A stretch of DNA of 64,000 bases from Oceanimonas sp052119705 (GTDB taxonomy: Bacteria; Pseudomonadota; Gammaproteobacteria; Enterobacterales; Aeromonadaceae): contig NZ_JBGQOP010000014.1 of NCBI RefSeq assembly GCF_052119705.1, positions 1 to 64,000 of the forward strand, written 5' to 3'. The first letter of the stretch is position 1, and each line of letters opens with the position of its first letter. Both the position numbers and the translations under genes were made by a program. Shown piece by piece: positions 16,074 to 24,664 of this stretch. Under the pieces are notes generated by a model that was not told the origin of the DNA, did not search any database, and saw nothing but the letters and a program-made list of their open reading frames with translations.

Positions 16074-17753
16074 ATGCAATTACTAAATAACCTCAGTCTG
16101 CGCTATAAATTACTGGCCATGGTCGCCAGCTTATTTATCGGTATTGTGCTGGTACAAGGCTCGGCCTTGATAGGGCTGCGCCATGAGCTCATGGAAGCAC
16201 GCAAAGAAAGTGTGCGCGAACAGGTAGAAACCGCCGTTTCCTTGGTCGAGCATTATTATGTACAAAGCCCACGACTAGGCGTAGAAGAAAGCCAGCGCCT
16301 CGCCAAAGTGGCGCTGGGTACGCTGCGCTATGGTAATGGTGGCTACATGTGGATCAACGACATGGAGCATCGACTGATCTTGCACCCCATAAAACCCGAG
16401 TCTGAGGGCAAAGACATGACTCAGGTGACCGATGCCGATGGTCAATATCACTGGCAAGCCATGGTGCAAACCGTAAAACAACAGGAGGCGGGCTTTGTCG
16501 AATACAGCTATATGGCTCCTCAAGCTAGCTCCTCACAACAAAAAGCCTCTTATGTACAAGGCTTTGCTCCTTGGGGCTGGGTAATTGGCAGTGGCATTTA
16601 TTTAAGCGATGTAAATACCCTGTTCTGGCAACAAGCCACCAAATCACTGCTGTTAACCGGATTGGTGATGATACTGGCCCTGATCATAGTGGTGCTAATT
16701 AGCCGTTCACTCACTTTTTCGGTGGCGCGGGTGCAAGAAGTGGTAGAACAATTTGGTAAAGGCGATCTCAGTGCGCGCACCAAGGCCACCCGCACCGACG
16801 AAATAGGCCAACTTTCTCGTGGCGTCGACAGCATGGGCGAGCAGCTGTGTCAGTTACTGTTAAAGGTGCGCCATGCCTCCAGCACCTTGGATGGCGAAGC
16901 AGAAGGGCTGAGCGTAAAAAGCCAGCAGACCCGCGCCAGCATGCAAGCTCAGTTCTCTGAGGTTGATCAGGTGGCCACCGCCATGAATGAAATGAATGCC
17001 ACCGTGCAAGAAGTGGCACGCTATGCCAATGATGCCTCACAAGCCGCCGATCACGCCAACAACGAAGCACGTATGGGCAACGAGGATGTGGCGCGCAGCA
17101 TAGAGTGTATGCTGCAATTGGCAGAGTCGGTGTCTAAAGCGGATCAGGCTATGCGTGAGCTAGAAACGCAAACGCAGCAAATTGGCTCTGTGGTCGAGGT
17201 GATTAGCAATATTTCCGAGCAAACCAACTTACTGGCTCTAAATGCGGCCATTGAAGCGGCACGAGCCGGTGACTCCGGTCGCGGTTTTGCCGTGGTCGCC
17301 GACGAAGTACGATCTTTGGCGCAACGCACGCAGGAGTCGACCGGTGAAATTCAGCGCATGATCCAGCAACTACAAAACCATGCCAGCACAGTAGTAGAAC
17401 ATATGCATATCAGCCAAAAGCAGGCAGGAAGCAGCGTCGAGGTGGTGCGCGCCGCGGGGCAGGATTTAGAAAGAATTTTGGAAGAGGTACAGCGCATTAA
17501 TGATATGAATGCCCAAATAGCGACCGCCTCGGAAGAGCAGTCCGCCGTGGCCGAAGAGATTAACCGTAACCTCACACAAATCAATAAAGGCTCACAAGAA
17601 GCCGTCCAAGTTAGCGATCTCATTTCACAAACCAGCCATCGAGTGCTGGGGGCGTCTCGAGATCTCAGCGTACAAATAACCCACTTTAAGCTACAAGCCG
17701 CCGACGTACAGCACACGCCGGAACCCATCAAGGGCAAAACCCAAATCGCCTAA
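16074..17753 (+). CDS. methyl-accepting chemotaxis protein with Cache sensor
   Basis: Inner-membrane chemoreceptor signalling to CheA/CheW. About 559 residues. TM1 (about 13-33) is followed by a periplasmic single-Cache (sCache_2) domain of about 150 residues with the typical GNGGYMWINDMEHRLILHP stretch. TM2 is at about 191-213 and a HAMP domain at about 214-268. The cytoplasmic signalling coiled coil has the hairpin tip EQTNLLALNAAIEAARAG near 380-400. No C-terminal CheR-binding pentapeptide is seen. The ATG at 16074 is preferred over 16068 because GGGAAGG then lies at a proper distance. The ligand is unknown; sCache_2 domains often bind small organic acids. A strong terminator follows. Confidence 0.93.
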   Translation: MQLLNNLSLRYKLLAMVASLFIGIVLVQGSALIGLRHELMEARKESVREQVETAVSLVEHYYVQSPRLGVEESQRLAKVALGTLRYGNGGYMWINDMEHRLILHPIKPESEGKDMTQVTDADGQYHWQAMVQTVKQQEAGFVEYSYMAPQASSSQQKASYVQGFAPWGWVIGSGIYLSDVNTLFWQQATKSLLLTGLVMILALIIVVLISRSLTFSVARVQEVVEQFGKGDLSARTKATRTDEIGQLSRGVDSMGEQLCQLLLKVRHASSTLDGEAEGLSVKSQQTRASMQAQFSEVDQVATAMNEMNATVQEVARYANDASQAADHANNEARMGNEDVARSIECMLQLAESVSKADQAMRELETQTQQIGSVVEVISNISEQTNLLALNAAIEAARAGDSGRGFAVVADEVRSLAQRTQESTGEIQRMIQQLQNHASTVVEHMHISQKQAGSSVEVVRAAGQDLERILEEVQRINDMNAQIATASEEQSAVAEEINRNLTQINKGSQEAVQVSDLISQTSHRVLGASRDLSVQITHFKLQAADVQHTPEPIKGKTQIA

Positions 17754-17759
17754 TATCAA

Positions 17760-17783
17760 AAAGCCGCCCGAAAAGGCGGCTTT
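17760..17783. terminator. terminator after the chemoreceptor
   Basis: AAAGCCGCC, a CGAAAA loop, then GGCGGCTTT: a nine-pair GC-rich stem. It lies between convergent genes and could serve both directions, although the T-run is short. Confidence 0.75.
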
Positions 17784-17817
17784 ACTATAACGACGGCTTA
17801 CGCCACCTCAACGCATT

Positions 17818-18951
17818 TTAACCTTGTAGCACTTGATCCAGCGCTTGCTCAAAGGTAGCAACAGTAGCGGCCACATCTTGCAGCTTTTCTAGCCCAAACA
17901 GGCCAACGCGAAAGGTCTGAAAATCCGCAGGCTCGTCGCACTGTAATGGCACGCCGGCGGCAATTTGCAGGCCTTGAGCCATAAACTTAGCGCCACTTTT
18001 AATGGCCGCATCTTGGGTGTAACAAACAATCACGCTGGGGGCGGCAAAACCGTCGGCGGCCAGGCTCTTAATACCACGCTTGGCCAGAGCGGCGCGCACT
18101 CGCTCGCCCAATTGCTGTTGGCGTAATTTCATTTCCTCAAAGCCTAAACCCGCAGTCTCGGTAATCGTATCGCGAAACTGCACCAAGGCATCGGTGGGCA
18201 AAGTGGTGTAATAAGCATGACCGCCTTGCTCGTAGGCTTCCATCACTTTTAACCACTGCTTTAAGTCACAAGCAAAGCTGGTGCTTTGGGTTTGCTCGGC
18301 GCGTTGACGGGCGCGAGCACTCAACATCACCAAACCGCAGCAAGGTGCGCTGCTCCAGCCTTTTTGTGGCGCGCTAAGCAACACATCTATGCCACAGGCT
18401 TTCATATCCACCCAAGTGGCACCGGAGGCGATGCAATCCAGCACAAATAAGCCGCCCACTTCATGAGTGGCTTGGCTAACCGCTTTGAGGTAATCATCCG
18501 GTAGTATCATGCCGGCGGCAGTTTCTACGTGTGCGGCAATCACCACACCGGGTTTATTGGCCAAAATGCTGGCGACCACCTCTTCAATGGGTGCCGGTGC
18601 AAAGGCCGCCTGAGAGCCGGCTTCGATGGCGCGCGCCTTGAGCACGGTTTCGGAGGCGGGAATATTGCCGGCGGCAAAAATTTGGCTCCAACGATAGCTA
18701 AACCAACCATTGCGAATAATCAGGCAATCTTGGTCTGTGGCAAATTGGCGAGCAACCGCCTCCATGCCAAAGGTACCACTGCCAGGGATCACCGCCACTG
18801 CGTCAGCTTGATACACCTCTTTTAAGGCGCCAGAGATATCACGCATCACCTGTTGAAAGCGTTGTGACATATGGTTAAGCGCACGATCGGTATAAACCAC
18901 TGAAAATTCCCGCAGACCTTCAGGGTCCACATGGGGCAACAATCCGGACAT
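17818..18951 (-). CDS. class V aminotransferase (alanine/serine-glyoxylate type)
   Basis: PLP enzyme of aminotransferase class V, in the serine-pyruvate / alanine-glyoxylate / 2-aminoethylphosphonate transaminase branch. 377 residues. The PLP lysine is K197 in SAPQKGW, and D172 in FVLDCIASG pairs with the PLP nitrogen. The phosphate-binding loop GSGTFGMEA is at 58-66. The N-terminus (SGLLPHVDPEGLREFS) is like predicted class V enzymes of gammaproteobacteria. The exact amino donor is uncertain, and no phosphonate genes are nearby. The start is the ATG at 18951 with AGAGG five bases ahead; a GTG two codons earlier is less likely. Confidence 0.85.
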   Translation of the reverse strand: MSGLLPHVDPEGLREFSVVYTDRALNHMSQRFQQVMRDISGALKEVYQADAVAVIPGSGTFGMEAVARQFATDQDCLIIRNGWFSYRWSQIFAAGNIPASETVLKARAIEAGSQAAFAPAPIEEVVASILANKPGVVIAAHVETAAGMILPDDYLKAVSQATHEVGGLFVLDCIASGATWVDMKACGIDVLLSAPQKGWSSAPCCGLVMLSARARQRAEQTQSTSFACDLKQWLKVMEAYEQGGHAYYTTLPTDALVQFRDTITETAGLGFEEMKLRQQQLGERVRAALAKRGIKSLAADGFAAPSVIVCYTQDAAIKSGAKFMAQGLQIAAGVPLQCDEPADFQTFRVGLFGLEKLQDVAATVATFEQALDQVLQG

Positions 18952-19346
18952 AAGCACCTCTAATTTCTAAAAACTAATGTAACAAGCTCGCGGCATTAAG
19001 GATAATAATCAGCCCGTAGCTTGGTTCCGATATCCAGACTTACAGCCGACAACGGTGAACATTTAGCCCATGCCGACCTATGAATAAAGGTAAGCAACAA
19101 GAGAAATGGCGAAGTCAGCTAAACCGAAGGGCGATTGATGAGTCTGCGCTGACCTACATCTTAGGCGATAAGCTAAGAATAGGTTAAGCGTGAGTCCGTT
19201 AATAATGCCTAATCTGCGGGTAAATAACAAAGATCTAATACACAAATCTTCTCTACTAACCTCTGCCAGCAGACCCTTGGTAGGTGTTACTATAAATACC
19301 CTATTTTAAACTGGCACGTTAACTCGCATACGTAAGGCAAAACTCG
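18952..19346. other. 395-base intergenic region, no gene seen
   Basis: This lies between the divergent aminotransferase and S4-protein genes. I see no open frame with family likeness, no tRNA and no family A or B repeat. It presumably carries both promoters; a TATAAAT near 19290 could be a -10 element for the S4 gene, but no good -35 accompanies it. Confidence 0.4.
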
Positions 19347-19562
19347 ATGAAAGAAACATTTAGCTTAGAAGGTAATCCCTTTATTCCGCTGCACAACTTA
19401 CTCAAGGTGCTGGGCTGGTGTGAGTCTGGCGCCATGGCCAAGGATGTGATTGATGTGGGCTTAGTAACGGTAGATGGCCAAGTAGAACTGCGTAAACGCT
19501 GCAAAATACTCGCAGGCCAAGTGGTGCGTTTTCAAAAGCAAGAAGTCGCAGTAACGGCTTAA
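19347..19562 (+). CDS. ybcJ: S4-domain RNA-binding protein YbcJ-like
   Basis: 71-residue single S4 domain, the YbcJ family. The domain covers nearly the whole protein: FIPLHNLLKVLGWCESGAMAK (helices), then the RNA-binding turn VGLVTVDGQVELRKRCKI. S4 domains bind structured RNA; YbcJ-type proteins are thought to act in RNA metabolism, possibly with ribosomes, but the role is not settled. ATG start at 19347. It stands alone, followed by a family A repeat. Length and sequence fit the family well. Confidence 0.88.
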   Translation: MKETFSLEGNPFIPLHNLLKVLGWCESGAMAKDVIDVGLVTVDGQVELRKRCKILAGQVVRFQKQEVAVTA

Positions 19563-19570
19563 CGCGCAGG

Positions 19571-19640
19571 GTAAGCGGTGAGGAATAAGCCGTGAAAAAA
19601 ATCTCACGTGCAGCCTCAAAACTGCGCCTCACGCTTCAAA
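19571..19640. repeat. repeat family A, facing pair
   Basis: GTAAGCGGTGAGGAATAAGC (19571-19590) faces CTCACGTGCAGCCTC and GCGCCTCACGCTTC (19602-19637). This is a diverged inverted pair of family A words following the S4-protein gene. The rest of the 326-base gap before the next gene is AT-rich and holds nothing else that I recognise. Confidence 0.4.
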
Positions 19641-19888
19641 TATCACCCTCAAGCCCTGCGCTCGCCTAAGGTTCGCGCAGCGGTTTAGTGCCAACACCTC
19701 CCAAAAATTACGTCGGTTTTTATAGCGTGCAGGCTGGGTTTAGTGACTATTATGCTAATGACTTAGCTTTGCTCTTGAAAAGTAAGCCGTTGCTGTTCAC
19801 TATTCTTACATCATCGGATCCGATAATGCCTAATAACAGACCGCCATGGTCATCGGTTTCGAATAATAACAATATTAAAGGATCCATT

Positions 19889-20299
19889 ATGAGAATTGCT
19901 ATCTTAAGTGCCAGCGCCCTGTTATTGACCGCCTGCAGTAGCGGCCCCGCTGAGGTCGTTAACTCAGAGCTGCAGCATCATCACTGGACCTTAAGCGCCA
20001 TTGATGGTGTGGCCATCTCCTCTGACATTAAGTCGGATTTAGAAGTTGCTGAACACTTGACCATTAACGGTTTAGCGGGTTGTAACCGCTTCTTTGGCAG
20101 TGCCAGTATTGAAAAAAATCGCCTGATTGCCGAGCCATTAGCCACCACTATGATGGCCTGTTCACCGGCAGAGCAAGTCGTCGAGCAGGCGGTATTAGAG
20201 ACCTTGGGTAAAGGGGCGACCATCAATAATCAAGGTACAGAGCTGACGCTGACTGGCGACAAACATACTCTGACGTACACCTTAGCCGACTGGATGTAA
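19889..20299 (+). CDS. HslJ-like META-domain lipoprotein
   Basis: 136-residue lipoprotein of the META/HslJ family. The signal peptide MRIAILSASALLLTA ends in a lipobox with the lipidated C16. The META domain follows, with W33-containing HHWTLSAIDG, the LTINGLAGCNRFFGS core and TTMMACSPAEQ (the conserved paired cysteines of the family). HslJ of E. coli is a heat-inducible outer-membrane lipoprotein linked to novobiocin resistance; the same role here is inferred. The frame is open upstream to 19688, but only the ATG at 19889 gives a signal peptide. It is a single gene upstream of trxC by 55 bases. Confidence 0.85.
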   Translation: MRIAILSASALLLTACSSGPAEVVNSELQHHHWTLSAIDGVAISSDIKSDLEVAEHLTINGLAGCNRFFGSASIEKNRLIAEPLATTMMACSPAEQVVEQAVLETLGKGATINNQGTELTLTGDKHTLTYTLADWM

Positions 20300-20354
20300 G
20301 CCGACGAAGATATTGGCTATTAGAGTGATACTGGACTGAGAGTGAGACTGAGTG

Positions 20355-20792
20355 ATGACTGCATCCGCTATCTTGATTTGCCCCGCCTGTCAGGCTAAAA
20401 ACCGAGTACCCGAAGCGCGCTTAGTTGAGGAGCCACAATGTGGCAAGTGTCAGACGCTGCTATTACCCGCCGAGCCACTGACGTTAAACGCCAGCTTGCT
20501 CAATCGTTTGTTGACGCACGAAACGCTGCCTTTAGTCGTGGACTTTTGGGCGCCTTGGTGTGGCCCCTGCCAACAAATGGCTCCCACCTTTGCCGCAGCC
20601 GTGGACAAGGTTCAAGGTCGGCTACGTTTGGCTAAGTTAGATACCGAAGCGCATTCGGCAGTCGCCGCCCAGTGGGCGATTCGTTCTATTCCCACCTTGA
20701 TTGCGTTTCATCAAGGTAAAGAAATTGCTCGTCAGTCCGGTGCGCTTTCCGCCGGCCAATTGCAACAATGGCTGCAAAGCTTGGCGAGATAA
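20355..20792 (+). CDS. trxC: thioredoxin 2 with N-terminal zinc finger
   Basis: Cytosolic disulfide reductase of the TrxC type. 145 residues. The N-terminal zinc finger has two CxxC pairs, C9/C12 (CPAC) and C29/C32 (CGKC). The thioredoxin fold has the active site WCGPC (C69 and C72) and the cis-proline motif SIPTLIAF. The zinc finger makes the protein redox-responsive in E. coli, where trxC is in the OxyR regulon; no OxyR site was checked here. The ATG at 20355 is preferred over the GTG just before it. It follows the HslJ-like gene with a 55-base gap and may share its transcript. Confidence 0.95.
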   Translation: MTASAILICPACQAKNRVPEARLVEEPQCGKCQTLLLPAEPLTLNASLLNRLLTHETLPLVVDFWAPWCGPCQQMAPTFAAAVDKVQGRLRLAKLDTEAHSAVAAQWAIRSIPTLIAFHQGKEIARQSGALSAGQLQQWLQSLAR

Positions 20793-20998
20793 TGCCTCCA
20801 CTGCAGGTTTATTTGCTAAGCAAAATGGCCGTAAGGCCCCAACAACTTAACATCATATAATGCGAACAGTAGGCAAGCTCAGGGCTTCCTTTCTCTAATG
20901 GCGCTAGCCGTGTCTTGGGCACGCACAGCCGATAACTTTCGGTCATGAAACGGGCCGGCAACTTGATATAGCGAGATTTTATAACTGTGGAATACATA

Positions 20999-21421
20999 AT
21001 GAACCAAGCCGAACAAACGCGCTTAGCACGTATTTTAGAGCAGACTCGTAGCATAGCGCTGGTGGGTGCCTCTAATCGCCCAGAACGGGCCAGTTATCAA
21101 GTGATGGACTACCTATTGCAACAGGGTTTTATTGTGCATCCGGTTAATCCGCAATTAGCGGGTGCGGTTATATTGGGACAAACCTGTGTGGCCGAGCTGG
21201 ATGAGCTAGCACAGCCGGTGCAATTGATTAATGTATTTCGTCGCGGCGAGTTTGCCGCTCAGCTTGCCGAACAAGCCATAGAGCAAGATGCCCAATGTTT
21301 GTGGTTACAAGAAGGCGTGGTTTGTGAAGCGGCGGCAGAGCTAGCCCGTGAAGCCGATATGGATTATGTAGAAGATATCTGCATCAAGAAAGTACATCAG
21401 CAATTGGCAAAGCATTCTTAA
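20999..21421 (+). CDS. yccU: CoA-binding domain protein YccU-like
   Basis: 140-residue cytosolic protein made of a single CoA-binding (Rossmann) domain, the YccU family. The nucleotide-binding region is SIALVGASNRPERASYQVMDYLLQQGF. The domain also has PVNP, VQLINVFRR and the conserved CLWLQEGV (quinone/thiol loop) near residue 96. Its reaction is not known; it resembles the N-terminal part of succinyl-CoA ligase alpha. The ATG at 20999 is favoured; a GTG four codons upstream is possible. It is a single gene ending in an intrinsic terminator. Confidence 0.88.
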   Translation: MNQAEQTRLARILEQTRSIALVGASNRPERASYQVMDYLLQQGFIVHPVNPQLAGAVILGQTCVAELDELAQPVQLINVFRRGEFAAQLAEQAIEQDAQCLWLQEGVVCEAAAELAREADMDYVEDICIKKVHQQLAKHS

Positions 21422-21441
21422 ATATCCGTGACGACGGCATA

Positions 21442-21468
21442 AAAAAGGGCTCATAATGAGCCCTTTTT
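21442..21468. terminator. bidirectional terminator
   Basis: AAAAAGGGCTC, a short loop, GAGCCCTTTTT. A-run and T-run on the two sides let it serve both the yccU-like gene and the convergent copper chaperone gene. Confidence 0.85.
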
Positions 21469-21510
21469 ATTGGCTAATACATCGCCAACTATTATCTAAC
21501 TGCCATCTGC

Positions 21511-22038
21511 TTAATGGCTGTGATGATCGCCTTGATCAGCATTGCCATGGCCAGCATGATCATGTGATGTTGCATCTACCGCCTGCTCCGCATCTACCGC
21601 CACTTCAACTTCGACTTTACCGGCTTGTTTAAAATGCAAGGTCACTGGAAACTTAGTATCGACGGCGGGCACTTCTTTAAGACCCATCAACATTAAATGT
21701 AAGCCACCGGGTGCCAGTTTCTGCTCTCCGTGTGCCGGAATGACTAAGTCCTCAACTTGGCGCATCTTCATCACATCACCCTCTTTAAGGTGGGTATGTA
21801 TTTCTACCTTATCGGCAATCGGGCTCTCGGCACTGAGCAGCACGTCATCGGTATCGCCTTTATTGGTCACGGTAAAATAAGCCACGCCGACCTTAGCAAC
21901 AGGCGGTAAAGGTCGCGCCCAAGGATGAGCAATGTCGAGCTCACCCGCATGATATTCGTGCGCCATCACCACGCTTGAGCCGAGCACACTTGAACCCAGT
22001 ACCAATGCCGAAGCCAATAACATTTTTAAATTTTTCAT
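21511..22038 (-). CDS. PCu(A)C periplasmic copper chaperone
   Basis: Periplasmic copper chaperone that supplies the CuA or CuB site of heme-copper oxidases. 175 residues. The signal peptide ends at VMA|HEYHAG. The Cu(I) motif of the family is exact: H81-X10-M92-X21-H114-X-M116. The C-terminus is histidine-rich (HDHAGHGNADQGDHHSH), which could bind a second, oxidised copper, as known for PmoF/PCu(A)C proteins with tails. ATG start at 22038 with a recognisable promoter upstream. No Sco or oxidase genes are adjacent. It ends in a terminator shared with the convergent gene. Confidence 0.9.
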   Translation of the reverse strand: MKNLKMLLASALVLGSSVLGSSVVMAHEYHAGELDIAHPWARPLPPVAKVGVAYFTVTNKGDTDDVLLSAESPIADKVEIHTHLKEGDVMKMRQVEDLVIPAHGEQKLAPGGLHLMLMGLKEVPAVDTKFPVTLHFKQAGKVEVEVAVDAEQAVDATSHDHAGHGNADQGDHHSH

Positions 22039-22117
22039 TAGTCATCCTCTATTAATGGTGGCCAAGCCTGAGTGTTCAGCCCTAGCGTCCACAATTAAAA
22101 ATCTGCAAGCCCGTCAT

Positions 22118-22146
22118 TTTATACAAGGCAGATTTGCAACATACAA
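22118..22146 (-). promoter_or_regulatory. promoter of the copper chaperone gene
   Basis: On the minus strand there is -35 TTGTAT (22141-22146), 17 bases, then -10 TATAAA (22118-22123), about 80 bases before the ATG. It overlaps an inverted repeat AAATCTGC/GCAGATTT (22099-22135), which may be an operator or a weak terminator of the upstream gene. Confidence 0.55.
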
Positions 22147-22255
22147 GCGCTAAACAAGACGTCGTCTTTCACGTTCGCGGGCTGAATCACAGAGTTTGAT
22201 GGCTAAGCGAACGCTAAACCGACATTAGACTCGCCGCTTAAGTTAAACTGGCCAC

Positions 22256-24145
22256 TTACTCATGAGTCATACCAGCCTTGAGCAAGGCAAAGAAATCACT
22301 TACCGGCATGGGCCTGTGGTATTTAAAACCTTGTAGATAATGACAGCCTTGCTGTTGCAACCATTGTTCTTGATCAATATTTTCGACGCCCTCCGCGACC
22401 ACGGCCAAGCCTAAACCACGAGCCATACCCAAAATCGACAAAGTAAGGGCACAATCATCAATATCATGGGGTAGGTCTTGAATAAAGGAACGATCAATTT
22501 TTAACTTGGTGAAAGGCAAATTTTTCAGCCGCAACAAAGATGAATAACCGGTGCCAAAATCATCAATCGACAACTTAATGCCCATGCGCACCAGTTGCGC
22601 TAAAGTATCAGACAAAGTGCTGGAGTCACCTTTAATGGCGTCTTCGATCATTTCCAGCTCTAGCTGGCCGCCCTGAATTTGATAATGCTCAAGCAAATTA
22701 AACACCTTATCCGCCAATAAAGGATCCATCACGGTATCGGCAGATAAATTCACGGCCACGGTTGGCATACACAAGCCCTGAGTCCGTGCCTGTTTAATGT
22801 CTTGGCACACGCGTTCTAGCACCCAAAGGTCTAGTTCCGTCATTAAACCGGCTTCGTAGGCTAAGGGTAAAAACTCGGCGGGTGATAAGAAACCGGCGCG
22901 GGGATGAGACCAACGCACTAAGGCTTCACAGCTTACTAGCGTCTGAAGATCCGCAGACATAATCGGCTGATAAAACACACTCAAGCCATTATTGGCGAGG
23001 GCATCGATTAATTGGCTCTCTAATAAAAACCGGGCCTTAGCAGAGACAGAAACAGCTTGATTATAAAATTGCGCCTGGCGGCGTCCGCAAGCCTTGGCGT
23101 GATACATGGCCGACTCACTGCAGCGCAATAAACTATTAATATCATCCGTATCTCTAGGGTAAAGCGCCACCCCTACGCTGGTCGTCACGACCAACTTTTG
23201 CTGACCGATATAAATCGGTTGGTGAAGCGTATCCATAATAGACGCCACCGTTGCGGCAAGCTCAGAGTCATCGTCGGGCCAAGCATACAGCATGGCAAAC
23301 TCATCCCCGCCCACTCGCGCCACCATGTCTTTGCCCGGCAGTAACAGACCCCGTAATCGGGCTGCCACTTCACTGACCACAGCATCGCCCACTTGATCCC
23401 CTAGGCCATTATTAATGGTATTCAGTCGGTCAATATCAAACCACAACAAGGCAAAGTGATTAGGGACATCTTTTTGGATCAGCTGCTGCAGGCGATGCTC
23501 CAAGGAATGGCGGTTTTGTAGGCCGGTAAAATCGTCGTGGTGAGTGATGTAGTCCAGCTCTTTGCGGCTGTTGAGCCAAGCTTGATGGGTGTTGGTCAAA
23601 CTGACGGTATCGGCGAAAGCGGTGGCACAAGCAATATCCGGTAAACTCCAGTGCCGTTGCGCTGCACTTTCTAAACATAAAACGCCATAGAGACGGTTAC
23701 CATCATAAATAGGCACATCCAGCATAGCCGCCACGTCCGAGCCGTGCCCCACATAAGTGCCTCTCAGTGACTGAGTGCGCGGGTCTTGAGTCGCATCGTG
23801 AGTGACTAATATTTCCGCCTCTTCTAATACTTTGAAGTACAAAGCATGTTCCGCCCGCGTCAGTGTATAAGGAAGATAATGATGACCAGACTGCGGCTGG
23901 TAATAAAACTCCCGATTGAGGCTAGCGCCACAGGAACTCATACTCCAAATAGACACACTGTCGGTCTTGAGTAAATCACCACACAACGTCAGCAAGGCTT
24001 CCAGTTTTGTACGCTGGCTAAGCGCGCTGAAGCCGGCACTGTGCAGCAATTGCATCAAGGCCTTGTGATAGCTAAAAAATGTCTTCACATGTTCCACAGA
24101 TAATCCATTAACTGCTGAGTGTCCAAGGCATAATGTCAAACTCAT
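22256..24145 (-). CDS. GAF-GGDEF-EAL cyclic-di-GMP protein
   Basis: Cyclic-di-GMP turnover protein, 629 residues, without membrane segments. An N-terminal GAF domain spans about 30-190 (ILVTHDATQDPRTQSLRG, LDVPIYDGNRLYGVLCLES). A GGDEF domain spans about 210-370 with an intact VGGDEFA active site. A C-terminal EAL domain spans about 385-625 with EALVRW, NLSADTVMD, DDFGTGYSS and the metal/catalytic residues of active phosphodiesterases. Because both motifs are intact, either activity is possible; GAF input may set the balance. ATG start at 24145. It is transcribed alone leftward. Confidence 0.93.
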   Translation of the reverse strand: MSLTLCLGHSAVNGLSVEHVKTFFSYHKALMQLLHSAGFSALSQRTKLEALLTLCGDLLKTDSVSIWSMSSCGASLNREFYYQPQSGHHYLPYTLTRAEHALYFKVLEEAEILVTHDATQDPRTQSLRGTYVGHGSDVAAMLDVPIYDGNRLYGVLCLESAAQRHWSLPDIACATAFADTVSLTNTHQAWLNSRKELDYITHHDDFTGLQNRHSLEHRLQQLIQKDVPNHFALLWFDIDRLNTINNGLGDQVGDAVVSEVAARLRGLLLPGKDMVARVGGDEFAMLYAWPDDDSELAATVASIMDTLHQPIYIGQQKLVVTTSVGVALYPRDTDDINSLLRCSESAMYHAKACGRRQAQFYNQAVSVSAKARFLLESQLIDALANNGLSVFYQPIMSADLQTLVSCEALVRWSHPRAGFLSPAEFLPLAYEAGLMTELDLWVLERVCQDIKQARTQGLCMPTVAVNLSADTVMDPLLADKVFNLLEHYQIQGGQLELEMIEDAIKGDSSTLSDTLAQLVRMGIKLSIDDFGTGYSSLLRLKNLPFTKLKIDRSFIQDLPHDIDDCALTLSILGMARGLGLAVVAEGVENIDQEQWLQQQGCHYLQGFKYHRPMPVSDFFALLKAGMTHE

Positions 24146-24203
24146 TTGAAGCTGTCCAACCTAATAAACACCGTTTAGAGAATGCCGAATCTCCGCTGTT
24201 GAT

Positions 24204-24449
24204 TTACTCTTCGCGGGCGATCACGACCTGACTAAAACCTAACTTAACAAAGTATTCTTCCCGAAAATCTTTCATGGTTTTACGGTCGTTGCGGCAGACA
24301 TTGGCCAGCTGATTTTCCATGCGATGAAATTCCGCTAAATCTACGCCCTCTGCTAAGGCGATAGCGTCATACACGCTGTGGTGTTTGTCGTTCGCATACC
24401 CGATTTCTTTTTGTAGGTTGCGATAGAGGTAAGTAATACGATAAGCCAT
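24204..24449 (-). CDS. small protein of unknown function
   Basis: 81 residues, MAYRITYLYRNLQKEIGYAN at the start; charged, no signal peptide or membrane helix, probably soluble and helical. I do not recognise the family. The start chosen is ATG at 24449, with AAAGG about eight bases ahead; an open frame continues upstream to 24506 but without support. It lies 58 bases before the GGDEF-EAL gene on the same strand, so the two may be co-transcribed. Nothing in it points to c-di-GMP binding. Confidence 0.6.
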   Translation of the reverse strand: MAYRITYLYRNLQKEIGYANDKHHSVYDAIALAEGVDLAEFHRMENQLANVCRNDRKTMKDFREEYFVKLGFSQVVIAREE

Positions 24450-24664
24450 GGGAAAACCTTTGAGCAAAACACTATTGTCCCTGCATCCGCGAAGCGACTC
24501 AAGCATTGCTTAAGCGAGCGGCGCCATTGTACTCACCACCTAAGGCTCAGCATTAGCTTGAGCGAGCTCACAACTGAGCCAAGGGATTTGTATCTGGCCA
24601 AGATATGGCATACTAAAATACGTTAACCTACTGTCATTATTAATTTTTGTGGAGTAAGCCGCCT

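Noticed and set aside
19688..19888. Upstream extension of the HslJ-like open frame
   Set aside because: The extra 67 residues lack family likeness and would hide the lipoprotein signal peptide that begins at 19889.
20809..21054. Leftward 81-residue open frame over the yccU start
   Set aside because: It overlaps a well-supported gene, has no family likeness and no ribosome site.
22099..22135. Inverted repeat AAATCTGC/GCAGATTT as terminator of the GGDEF-EAL gene
   Set aside because: The stem is AT-rich with a 21-base loop and it overlaps a better promoter match for the copper chaperone gene.
24219..24235. GCGATCACGACCTGA shared between 12990-13005 and the small gene at 24204
   Set aside because: Only about 15 bases agree and flanking DNA differs; likely chance.
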